A stretch of 12,791 nucleotides of DNA from UBA11650 sp963997925 (GTDB lineage Bacteria > Chloroflexota > Dehalococcoidia > Lucifugimonadales > UBA3495), in NCBI GenBank assembly GCA_963997925.1, contig CAXEOX010000090.1:1-12791 (forward strand), given 5' to 3'. Both the position numbers and the translations under genes were made by a program. The stretch's first letter is position 1; every line of letters starts with the position of its first letter. Below the pieces are notes generated by a model, which was given only the letters and a program-made list of their open reading frames with translations, was not told the DNA's origin and made no database searches. Of this stretch, positions 1 through 6,522 are shown one piece after another.

Positions 1-151
1 GTGGGGTCCGCGATGTAGTGCCTCCGCCTGAAAATGAATAGTGGGTCCCAACGCTGTAACAACATTTTCTGTGTTCCTCTTGGAAGGTGTGAAGTAGATT
101 CTGGCTCCGGTTAGGTCTGTATGCCCTCCGTAACATTGCAAAGCACAGTGT

Positions 152-181
152 ATATACTTGAGTGTATTTAATCAAGTATAT
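152..181. promoter_or_regulatory. HAIR-like inverted repeat, probable HspR operator
   Basis: Perfect 10-bp arms, ATATACTTGA (152-161) and TCAAGTATAT (172-181), flank a 10-nt spacer. The core CTTGA...TCAAG matches the arms of the HspR-associated inverted repeat (HAIR, CTTGAGT-N7-ACTCAAG); the left side even reads CTTGAGT. The right half lacks the inner AC, and the spacing between cores is one base shorter than consensus. The hspR gene lies in the operon downstream, so autoregulation is the simplest reading. The site is well upstream of the promoter core, so repression would need spreading or a second site. The repeat is seen directly; the function is inferred. Confidence 0.7.
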
Positions 182-227
182 TTATGTCTTATATATAGTT
201 ATAGTTATCATCTCATTATCATATACA

Positions 228-256
228 TTGACTAATATGGTCAATTTAGCTATAAT
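228..256 (+). promoter_or_regulatory. sigma70-type promoter of the dnaJ-hspR-clp operon
   Basis: A -35 box TTGACT (228-233) and a perfect -10 box TATAAT (251-256) are separated by exactly 17 nt. Transcription would start near 262-264, giving a leader of only about 20 nt before the dnaJ start at 283. The -35 box also forms the left arm of a short inverted repeat, TTGAC (228-232) and GTCAA (240-244), which could be a second operator half overlapping the promoter. The surrounding 150-270 stretch is strikingly AT-rich against the GC-rich genes. Confidence 0.8.
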
Positions 257-282
257 ATGGCCTAGTAATACAGGAGCGTTCC

Positions 283-1173
283 ATGGCCGATTTCTATGAA
301 ACATTGGGCGTCCCCCGTAATGCCAGCCAGAAAGACATCCGGCAGGCTTACCGGAGCATGGCCCGGCAATACCACCCCGACGTGAACGGTGGCGAAAAGA
401 CGTCGGAGGAAAAGTTCAAGCAAATCAACGAGGCCTACAGCGTCTTATCCGACGCCAGCAAACGCCGCCGCTACGACAGGCACGGGGAGAATTGGGCCAA
501 TTCCGATCGCATCGAAGAGGCTGCCCGAGGCCGCCGTGGCGGTGTCCGCTGGGGTAATCCGGGCGGCAACCAATCGTTCTCGTTCTCGGGGATGGACAGC
601 AGCAGCATATTCGATAGTCTGTTCAACGATATCGGCCAAACAGGCCCTCAGCCAAGAACTCCAAAGCCGCCGCCCACGGAATACCCTGCCGAGATAACGC
701 TGGAAGAAGCCCATAAAGGCGCTACCAGACTGGTTGGCCTGCCCGGAGGACGCCGCCTGGAAGTGAAGCTTCCGGCAGGAGCGGATAACGGCTCCAGGAT
801 CCACCTGGCCCCTGACGGCGGCTCGGAAGGGGAGTTCTATCTGGTGGTGTCGGTCAAGGAGCACCCGCGCTTCAAGCGGGAAGGCAAGGACCTGTATTTA
901 GAGGTGGAGACATCCTTAGAGGACGCCATCTTGGGTACTGATTTGACGATTGAAACCATCACCGGTAGCCGGCTGGCGCTGACCATTCCACCGGAGACCC
1001 AGAACGGCCGCCGGTTCCGTCTGTCCGGGCAGGGTATGCCGGTCCTGAACAATCCCGAAGTGAAGGGAGACCTGTACGCCACTATCAAAGTGGTACTGCC
1101 CACAGATCTGAGCCAGGAGGAACAAGAACTGTTCCTCCGGCTGAAGGAACTTAGGGCTGGGAAGGGGAGTTAA
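283..1173 (+). CDS. dnaJ: DnaJ/CbpA-type Hsp40 co-chaperone without zinc finger
   Basis: 296-aa cytoplasmic J-domain protein that would stimulate DnaK ATPase and deliver unfolded clients. The J domain spans residues 3-68 with the obligatory HPD at 31-33 in helix II-III context (YHPDVNGG). A Gly/Phe/Ser-rich linker (about 84-118) ends in an IFDSLFNDIG segment. Two C-terminal beta domains follow (about 134-205 and 207-275). The CxxCxGxG zinc-finger repeats of type I DnaJ are absent, so this is the type II (CbpA-like) architecture, and 296 aa fits that class. The ATG at 283 has AGGAG at 272-276, 6 nt away. It is first in an operon with hspR, 2 nt downstream. No dnaK or grpE lies in this window, so the partner must be encoded elsewhere. 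Confidence 0.93.
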   Translation: MADFYETLGVPRNASQKDIRQAYRSMARQYHPDVNGGEKTSEEKFKQINEAYSVLSDASKRRRYDRHGENWANSDRIEEAARGRRGGVRWGNPGGNQSFSFSGMDSSSIFDSLFNDIGQTGPQPRTPKPPPTEYPAEITLEEAHKGATRLVGLPGGRRLEVKLPAGADNGSRIHLAPDGGSEGEFYLVVSVKEHPRFKREGKDLYLEVETSLEDAILGTDLTIETITGSRLALTIPPETQNGRRFRLSGQGMPVLNNPEVKGDLYATIKVVLPTDLSQEEQELFLRLKELRAGKGS

Positions 1174-1175
1174 GC

Positions 1176-1535
1176 ATGGCTACCGAAGACCAATTCAGAG
1201 AAAACCCTTGCTTCGTCATCAGCGTGGCCGCCCGCATGGTGGGCGTTCACGCTCAAACCTTGCGCTATTACGAGAAGGTGAGCCTGATTTCGCCGTCAAG
1301 GACTGAAGGCAGACAGCGGCTCTTCTCCATGGCCGACATAGAGCGATTACATCGCATCAAAACCCTTACCGAAGATATGGGCGTCAACCTGGCCGGCGCG
1401 GAAGTGGCCCTTAAACTGATGAACCGCATCGAACAATTAGAATCCGACGTCCAAACTCTAACCAATGAAGTCAACCGCCTGCGGGGGCAGAACGGCCCAA
1501 CCAACCGCCGGCGCGGACCCAATCAACAAATCTAG
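1176..1535 (+). CDS. hspR: HspR, MerR-family heat-shock repressor
   Basis: 119-aa DNA-binding protein of the MerR superfamily. Residues 14-34 form the helix-turn-helix (ISVAARMVGVHAQTLRYYEK), followed by a wing with SPSRTEGRQRLFS (39-51). Next is the GVNLAGAEVAL segment (69-79), which is typical of HspR, and a coiled-coil-like dimerisation helix (about 79-103). The tail is short, basic and Asn/Pro-rich. No C-terminal cysteine pair or effector domain is visible, which fits HspR rather than a metal- or drug-sensing MerR protein. In characterised actinobacteria and Helicobacter, HspR represses chaperone operons by binding HAIR sites with DnaK as co-repressor. Here it sits between dnaJ (2 nt) and the Clp gene (11 nt), and a HAIR-like repeat lies at 152-181. 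A GGGGAG ribosome site lies at the end of dnaJ. Confidence 0.92.
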   Translation: MATEDQFRENPCFVISVAARMVGVHAQTLRYYEKVSLISPSRTEGRQRLFSMADIERLHRIKTLTEDMGVNLAGAEVALKLMNRIEQLESDVQTLTNEVNRLRGQNGPTNRRRGPNQQI

Positions 1536-1546
1536 GAGACCAACCC

Positions 1547-3997
1547 ATGGCACTGAAACCGGAACAATTCACTGAGCAAGCCCAAGAGGTATTACACAAC
1601 TCTGAAGAGATGGTGCGCCGATATAAGCACTCTCAGTGGGACGTTGAACACGTTCTGACGGCTCTTTTAGACCTGGAGAAGGGCACGCCGGAAGACATTC
1701 TGTCCGAGCTAGGCATCGAAGCCGATGCGGTTAAAGCCCGCCTTCACCAGATGCTGGAGGCAGCCCCCAAGGTAACCAACCAGAACAACCAGATCTACTC
1801 GACACCTCGGGCGGCCCAGTTGTTGGAAAACGCCAAGAGCGAGGCTGACCGGCTGAAGGATGAATACATCGGCGCCGAGCACTTGTTCATCGCCGCCACC
1901 ATGGAGACCCAGGGCGATTCCGCCGAGATTCTCAAAGAGTTCGGCATCGACCAAGAAAAGGTGTACCAAGCTCTGATGACGGTGCGTGGCGGCCACCGGG
2001 TAGACGACCCCCGCGCCGAGAGCCACTATCGTTCCTTGGAGAAATACACCATCGACCTGACCAAGCTGGCTCGGGAAGGCAAATTGGACCCCGTAGTCGG
2101 CCGGGACGATGAGATCCGGCAGGTGATGCAGACGTTGAGCCGCCGTAAGAAGAACAACCCGGCCATCATCGGTGAAGCCGGTGTAGGCAAGACGGCAATA
2201 GCCGAAGGGCTGGCCGCTCGCATCGTCGCCGGTGATGTACCCAACTCGCTGAAGAACCGCCGGGTGTTGGCCCTGGACATGGGCGGCCTGGTGGCCGGCT
2301 CCAAGTTCCGTGGCGAGTTTGAAGAACGCCTCAAGTCGGTTGTGGACGAGGTCAAACAGGCCCAGGGAGAAGTGATTCTGTTCCTGGATGAGATTCACAC
2401 CATGGTGGGAGCCGGAGCCGCCGAGGGCGGGATCGACGCCAGCAACCTGCTCAAGCCTGCCCTTGCCAGAGGCGAGCTGCAGTGCATCGGCGCAACGACT
2501 ACCGACGAATTCCGGCGTTACATCGAGAAAGACTCGGCATTGGAGCGTCGCTTCCAACCGATATACCTGGAAGAACCCACGGTGGAAGAAACAGTGGAGA
2601 TATTGAAAGTTCTTCGGCCCCGTTACGAAGCCCATCACAAGGTCGAGATAGACGATTCGGCGCTCCATGCAGCGGCCCGTCTCAGTGACAGGTACATCGT
2701 GGACCGGCACCTTCCGGACAAGGCCGTGGACTTCATCGACGAAGCATCAAGCAAGCTGCGTATCGACGCCGAAAGCCTGCCGTCGGGGTTAAAGAAGTCC
2801 GAAGAACAGATCCATCGTCTGGCGGACCAGGAAGAAGCCGCCGCCCAGCGTTCCGAGTACGAAGTCGCAGCCCAGATACGCACCGAACGGCTCCGCTTAG
2901 AAGCAGAGTACGAGGCGGAGAAACAACAGTCGTTGGGCGAGCGCAACATCGACATGGTGGTGCGCGAGTCAGATATAGCGGAGCTTGTCTCCAAATGGAC
3001 CGGCATCCCCACCGGCAGGTTGTTGGGTGGCGAGGCTGAACGGTTGGTCAACATGGAGGACGGTCTGCACCAGCGGATAATCGGCCAAGAGGAAGCGGTA
3101 ACGGCTGTATCCGAGGCCATCCGCCGCTCCCGGTCGGGCATCAGCGACCCGAAGCGTCCCATCGGCAGCTTCATCTTCCTGGGACCCACCGGCGTGGGCA
3201 AGACGGAGTTGGCCAGGGCACTGGCGGAGTTCCTCTTCGACGACGAGAGCAACATGATACGGTTGGACATGTCGGAGTTCATGGAGAAGCACACCGTATC
3301 CCGCCTCATCGGAGCGCCTCCGGGATACATCGGCTACGACGAAGCGGGACAACTCACCGAGGCGATACGCCGCCGCCCCTACCGGGTGGTCCTCTTCGAT
3401 GAGATCGAAAAAGCCCACCCCGATGTCTTCAACATCCTGTTGCAGATCCTGGAGGACGGCCGCCTGACCGACGGTCATGGCCGCACCGTGGATTTCCGCA
3501 ACACAGTCATCATCATGACCAGCAACCTGGGCATCGAAAACCTGCGTAGGCAGCCCTTCGGTTTCCGCACCGACGGCCAGGAAAAGGCTACCGACGACCA
3601 ACGGTTGAAAGACTCGGTCGAAGAAGCCTTGAAACGGGCATTCCGGCCTGAATTCCTGAACCGGATCGACGAGACCATCGTATTTCACTCGTTGACCCAA
3701 GATCAGATCGTGCGGGTGGTGGACCTGATGGTTAAGGATGTCCAGGACCGGTTGCAAGACCGGAACATCACCTTTAGCCTCACTCCAGCTGCGGGCTTGT
3801 GGCTGGCCAAAGAGGGCTTCGACCCGGTATACGGAGCCCGGCCCCTGCGCCGGGCCGTACAGCGTCACCTGGAGAATTACCTCTCCAAGAAGATACTTGC
3901 CGGGGAACTTCAGGAAGGCGACCACGTTGAGGTGGACGCCGACGAGGATATCGGCCTAACCCTGACCACCCGGGAATTGGCGGCACAGACGGCGTAG
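1547..3997 (+). CDS. clpC: Clp AAA+ unfoldase, ClpC-like architecture
   Basis: 816-aa ATP-driven protein unfoldase with two AAA+ modules. A Clp N-domain repeat pair occupies about residues 5-145. AAA-1 has Walker A GEAGVGKT (209-216), Walker B VILFLDEIH, pore loop GSKFRGEFEERLK (251-263) and arginine fingers at 334-335. The middle domain is short (about 405-470) and carries a UVR-like EYEVAAQIRTERL stretch. AAA-2 has GPTGVGKT (546-553), VVLFDEIEKA (614-623), pore loop GYIGYDE (593-599) and sensor-2 GARPLRR (763-769). The short middle domain and an FGF tripeptide (671-673) inside an insertion of the type that docks ClpP resemble ClpC; ClpB has a roughly 120-residue coiled coil and no such loop. 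Automatic annotation may still say ClpB. The ATG has AGGAG overlapping the hspR stop codon. It is last in the heat-shock operon, so HspR probably controls it. Confidence 0.9.
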   Translation: MALKPEQFTEQAQEVLHNSEEMVRRYKHSQWDVEHVLTALLDLEKGTPEDILSELGIEADAVKARLHQMLEAAPKVTNQNNQIYSTPRAAQLLENAKSEADRLKDEYIGAEHLFIAATMETQGDSAEILKEFGIDQEKVYQALMTVRGGHRVDDPRAESHYRSLEKYTIDLTKLAREGKLDPVVGRDDEIRQVMQTLSRRKKNNPAIIGEAGVGKTAIAEGLAARIVAGDVPNSLKNRRVLALDMGGLVAGSKFRGEFEERLKSVVDEVKQAQGEVILFLDEIHTMVGAGAAEGGIDASNLLKPALARGELQCIGATTTDEFRRYIEKDSALERRFQPIYLEEPTVEETVEILKVLRPRYEAHHKVEIDDSALHAAARLSDRYIVDRHLPDKAVDFIDEASSKLRIDAESLPSGLKKSEEQIHRLADQEEAAAQRSEYEVAAQIRTERLRLEAEYEAEKQQSLGERNIDMVVRESDIAELVSKWTGIPTGRLLGGEAERLVNMEDGLHQRIIGQEEAVTAVSEAIRRSRSGISDPKRPIGSFIFLGPTGVGKTELARALAEFLFDDESNMIRLDMSEFMEKHTVSRLIGAPPGYIGYDEAGQLTEAIRRRPYRVVLFDEIEKAHPDVFNILLQILEDGRLTDGHGRTVDFRNTVIIMTSNLGIENLRRQPFGFRTDGQEKATDDQRLKDSVEEALKRAFRPEFLNRIDETIVFHSLTQDQIVRVVDLMVKDVQDRLQDRNITFSLTPAAGLWLAKEGFDPVYGARPLRRAVQRHLENYLSKKILAGELQEGDHVEVDADEDIGLTLTTRELAAQTA

Positions 3998-4030
3998 GGT
4001 CAAATAATCCATGTGGTTGGACAGACTCAC

Positions 4031-4121
4031 TGTGGGCGAACGCGGATGGTTTCCCGTTCGCCCTGAGCTTGTCGAAGGGTCCTTCGTCGGAAGGATAGTT
4101 CGACGAGCACACCACGAACGG
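4031..4121. repeat. degenerate intergenic palindromic repeat
   Basis: Two nested inverted repeats occupy the gap after the Clp gene. The first is a 9-bp perfect hairpin, GGGCGAACG (4034-4042) with CGTTCGCCC (4055-4063) and a 12-nt loop. The second pairs CCGTTCG (4054-4060) with CGAACGG (4115-4121), and internally GAGCTTGTCGAA with TTCGACGAGC (one mismatch). The TTCGACAAGCTC-like core is, from memory, a widespread intergenic repeat in many bacterial genomes, including Chloroflexota. It may fold at the end of the Clp transcript, but there is no T-run, so I do not call an intrinsic terminator. Confidence 0.7.
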
Positions 4122-4129
4122 AGACTAGT

Positions 4130-5011
4130 CTGGAAACTCTACTAGAACACAAAACGATTGCCATTAACGGGGTTAATGTCCACTACGTGGAGGCGGGCGA
4201 GGGGCCGGCAGTCTTGCTGTTGCACGGGCTCGGTTCGTCCTTGGACACCTGGCGCCGCAACGTCCAACCTCTGGCCGACGCTGGGTACAGAGTTCTGGCC
4301 CCGGACTTGCCCGGCCACGGCGACTCGGACAAACCTGTGTCGCTGGACTACGATCCCCTTGCCGCAGTCGATTTCACAAGCAGGTTGTTGGACGCATTGG
4401 GTGTCCAGAAAGCGTCGTTGGTCGGCAACTCGGCCGGGGGTCTTGTCGCTACCATGTTCGCCTTGGAGCACCCTGAAAGAACCGGCCGGCTAGCACTGGT
4501 AGCGCCGGGAGGGCTGGGACGCCAGATATCCTGGTTCCTTCGTTTGATGTCCGTACCGGCCATCGGAGAGTTCCTATATCATCCCTGGACCTACCACCTG
4601 ATGGGTATCAACAAGAGAGTTTTCCATGAGCCTTCGTCGGTACCCGATGGGGTGTTGACCGAGATGGCCAGGGTCCACGCTCTGCCCGGCTCCATTCGGG
4701 CCACCCTTCGTTCCTTACGATCCAGCATCAACCTCAAGGGAGTGCGTCCGGAATGGCAAGTCCTTGATCGACTCCCCCAATTGGCGGCTCCTCTTATGTG
4801 TCTTTGGGGCGAGCAGGACAACATCATCCCGGTAAGCCACTCAAGCTTAATCAAGAATGCCATCCCCCAAAGTTTGGTGCGCACATTGCCTCAATGCGGG
4901 CATTGGCCTCACATGGAGAAGGCCGACGAGTTCAACAACCTGCTGACTCGATTCCTTGGGGGCAGTTTGGATGACCAGAACGGGTCCATCCCTGGACCCG
5001 TTCACGTATGA
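4130..5011 (+). CDS. alpha/beta-hydrolase fold protein, probable CTG start
   Basis: About 293-aa serine hydrolase of the alpha/beta fold; substrate unknown (esterase, C-C hydrolase or lipase-like). Counting from CTG 4130: HGLGSS forms the oxyanion-hole loop (about 32-37), DLPGHGDSD follows, the nucleophile elbow is GNSAGG with Ser101, the acid is Asp230 (GEQDNIIP), and the base is His258 (CGHWPHME). The only conventional start in frame is GTG 4187, but it would remove a family-typical first strand (TIAINGVNVHYVEAG) that is clearly coded upstream. CTG 4130 has GGAG at 4120-4123, 6 nt away, and no in-frame ATG, GTG or TTG exists back to a stop at 4064. Its stop overlaps the next start (ATGA at 5008), implying translational coupling to the membrane protein. 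Fold is certain; start less so. Confidence 0.82.
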   Translation: METLLEHKTIAINGVNVHYVEAGEGPAVLLLHGLGSSLDTWRRNVQPLADAGYRVLAPDLPGHGDSDKPVSLDYDPLAAVDFTSRLLDALGVQKASLVGNSAGGLVATMFALEHPERTGRLALVAPGGLGRQISWFLRLMSVPAIGEFLYHPWTYHLMGINKRVFHEPSSVPDGVLTEMARVHALPGSIRATLRSLRSSINLKGVRPEWQVLDRLPQLAAPLMCLWGEQDNIIPVSHSSLIKNAIPQSLVRTLPQCGHWPHMEKADEFNNLLTRFLGGSLDDQNGSIPGPVHV

Positions 5012-5595
5012 ATACACTCGTCAGAGTCCTGTCCATGCCATCCAAGTGGGATTGGAGGGACGCCAACATCCTGCTTCGAGTGGGAATACTCCTAGCGGTC
5101 CTAGCCGCCTCCGCAACCGCTCTCTTACTGCGGGACCAGCTAACCCTGACACAAGCGGGCTACGGCGGCGTTGCCTTGGCATCGCTGGTCGCCAGCGCCG
5201 GTCTTATCATCCCCGTACCCGCCTTGGGAGCGGTATGCGCCGGTGGTGTCTTCCTGAACCCAGCTCTCCTAGGCCTCATTGCAGGAACCAGTGAAACTAT
5301 CGGCGAGCTAACCGGCTACTTCCTTGGGTACAGCGGACGCGAAGTAGCCACCAAGTCCCGCCTGTACAAACGTCTTGAACCCTTGGTCCGTCGCCGCGGT
5401 TGGCTCCCCTTATTCCTAGTCTCTCTCGTACCCAATCCCATCTTCGACATTCTCGGTATCGCCGCCGGCGCTCTTCGCTACCCGCTTTGGAGCTTCCTCA
5501 GCGTCGTATGGGTAGGCAAAACCCTCAAATTCCTAACCTTCGCCTACGCCTGCAAGTACAGCCTAGCCTGGCTAACCGAAGTATTCGGCCTCTAA
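5008..5595 (+). CDS. VTT/DedA-family (SNARE-associated type) membrane protein
   Basis: 195-aa integral membrane protein. Hydrophobic segments lie at about residues 21-41, 51-69, 71-93, 134-157 and 161-185. The VTT signature is visible as GLIIPVPA (65-72), then GTSETIGELTGYFLGYSGR (93-111), then VSLVPNPIFDILGIAAGALRYPLWSFL (138-164), which correspond to the re-entrant loops and the E..GY.LGY..GR and P.P.D..G..AG motifs of the DedA/TVP38/YqaA group. Family members include lipid carriers and scramblases such as UptA/DedA proteins; the specific substrate here cannot be read. The start ATG overlaps the hydrolase stop by 4 nt and has no separate strong Shine-Dalgarno, so it is probably translated by coupling. 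The pairing with a hydrolase could mean a joint membrane-lipid role, but that is speculation. Confidence 0.8.
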   Translation: MNTLVRVLSMPSKWDWRDANILLRVGILLAVLAASATALLLRDQLTLTQAGYGGVALASLVASAGLIIPVPALGAVCAGGVFLNPALLGLIAGTSETIGELTGYFLGYSGREVATKSRLYKRLEPLVRRRGWLPLFLVSLVPNPIFDILGIAAGALRYPLWSFLSVVWVGKTLKFLTFAYACKYSLAWLTEVFGL

Positions 5596-5599
5596 AAAG

Positions 5600-5634
5600 T
5601 CCCCCTTTCGTAAATGGGAATTTAGGGGGATTTC
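5600..5634 (+). repeat. dispersed intergenic repeat, copy 1
   Basis: A 35-nt element beginning TCCCCCTTTCGTAAA and ending TTTAGGGGGATTTC matches 10964-10998 at 33 of 35 positions. It begins 4 nt after the stop of the membrane protein gene. In this copy two substitutions weaken the hairpin that is perfect in copy 2. Confidence 0.85.
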
Positions 5635-5718
5635 GCCCCGCCACCAAGGTGTTGAGAGGGCCAACCGTCTCCGCGCCAGAGGCCTGTACCCAGGAAACAC
5701 TGCTGGAGCAAAGCCTCC

Positions 5719-5866
5719 CTGGATTCCGGCCTGCGCTGGAATGGCGGAGTCTGGCAGTTAAGCTCTCGTCATTCCCGTGCGATCGGGAATCCAGCCTGCG
5801 TGATGGAAGGTGCGTACATTTTGGAATTGGAACTTCCCTGGAGTCTGTCCTGCGCCGGAAAGACGA
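5719..5866. repeat. cluster of ATTCCCG/CGGGAAT palindromic repeats
   Basis: Three related units occur in 150 nt. Unit 1 (5719-5743) pairs ATTCC (5723-5727) with GGAAT (5738-5742). Unit 2 (5771-5790) has perfect 7-bp arms ATTCCCG and CGGGAAT around a 6-nt loop, followed by CCAG. Unit 3 (5839-5866) is decayed (CTGGAGTC...CCGGAAAGACG). They resemble the CATTCCCG...CGGGAATCCAG class of small palindromes known from many genomes. Confidence 0.65.
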
Positions 5867-5981
5867 ATGTAAAGCCTGTGGCTGACCGCCTAACCGCCCC
5901 TCTCCCCTAGCGATACTCCCAGTCACCGTGTATCCTTTTACCCGAAGGGCGAAGGCCCAATCAGCATTACCGGAGGTTCCC

Positions 5982-6512
5982 GTGATTCGCAGCCTCGAAG
6001 GAAAAACTCCGAAGATTCACCCCTCCTGCTTCGTCAGTGAGACCGCTTACATAGTCGGCGACGTGGAGATTGGCGAGAACACCAACATATGGCCGGGCGC
6101 CGTGATTCGAGGCGACTACGGCAGGATAATAATCGGCAAAGCCTGCTCCATCCAGGATAACTGCGTCCTGCATACCGACGACTATCTGGAGCTGGGCGAC
6201 AACGTGCTGATGACCCACGGCGCGGTCATCCATGGGGGCATCATCGGCAACAACGTCTTGGTGGGCATGAACGCCGCCGTGCTGGAAAGCGCCAAAGTTG
6301 GCAACTATGTGCTCATCGGCGCGTCGGCCCTGGTGCTGGCCGACAGCGTGATTCCCGACAACTCCATGGTCTTGGGCGTGCCCGGCAAGGTGCGTCCGCT
6401 TACTCCGGAGAACCGGGAGCGGTTGGAAGACCCGACCGGCATCTACGTGGAAAACATGAAACGGTACCTCGCCGCCGGCTTGGGGCAGCAGATCCCCACC
6501 ATCGGCCAATAA
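5982..6512 (+). CDS. gamma-carbonic-anhydrase-family left-handed beta-helix protein
   Basis: 176-aa hexapeptide-repeat protein, expected to form a trimer with metal at subunit interfaces. The repeats run from about residue 17 to 133 (VGDVEIGENTNIWPGAVIRGD and onward). The residues used by gamma carbonic anhydrases are in place: Arg43 (VIRGD), Gln58 (SIQDN), and metal ligands His64 (VLHTDD), His79 and His84 (MTHGAVIHGG). A C-terminal helix (about 142-166) follows, as usual. Relatives include active carbonic anhydrases and the inactive or unknown YrdA/PaaY-type proteins; lack of the Cam acidic loop means activity cannot be assumed. I chose GTG 5982 because GGAGG at 5972-5976 is 5 nt upstream and the length fits. 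An in-frame GTG at 5928 has no ribosome site and would add 18 unconserved-looking residues. A CoA-transferase follows 10 nt later. Confidence 0.88.
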   Translation: MIRSLEGKTPKIHPSCFVSETAYIVGDVEIGENTNIWPGAVIRGDYGRIIIGKACSIQDNCVLHTDDYLELGDNVLMTHGAVIHGGIIGNNVLVGMNAAVLESAKVGNYVLIGASALVLADSVIPDNSMVLGVPGKVRPLTPENRERLEDPTGIYVENMKRYLAAGLGQQIPTIGQ

Positions 6513-6522
6513 GGGTTTATTT

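Larger units (their letters stand above)
5596..5981. other. gene-free intergenic stretch rich in repeat hairpins
   Basis: No credible gene is visible in these roughly 390 nt. The stretch starts with a copy of a repeat also found at 10964-10998, then carries several ATTCC/GGAAT palindromes (about 5719-5866). Its right end (5972-5976, GGAGG) is the ribosome site of the next gene. A possible open frame on the + strand (5400-5885) has no recognisable protein character and overlaps the membrane protein gene. Confidence 0.7.

Noticed and set aside
1709..2710. Long minus-strand open frame (333 codons) inside the Clp gene
   Set aside because: It lies fully antisense to the conserved N-domain and AAA-1 codons, and its translation shows no family features; it follows from codon bias.
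2969..3925. Second long minus-strand open frame (318 codons) inside the Clp gene
   Set aside because: Antisense to AAA-2; same reasoning, no own ribosome site or homology signature.
5700..5870. CRISPR-like array in the repeat cluster
   Set aside because: Units are diverged, unevenly spaced and palindromic with no constant spacer length, and there are no cas genes.
5400..5885. Plus-strand open frame of 161 codons
   Set aside because: It overlaps the membrane protein gene and runs through repeat palindromes; no protein-like features.
5928..5981. Upstream GTG start for the gamma-CA-family gene
   Set aside because: No ribosome site before it, while GTG 5982 has GGAGG at 5 nt and gives a normal protein length.
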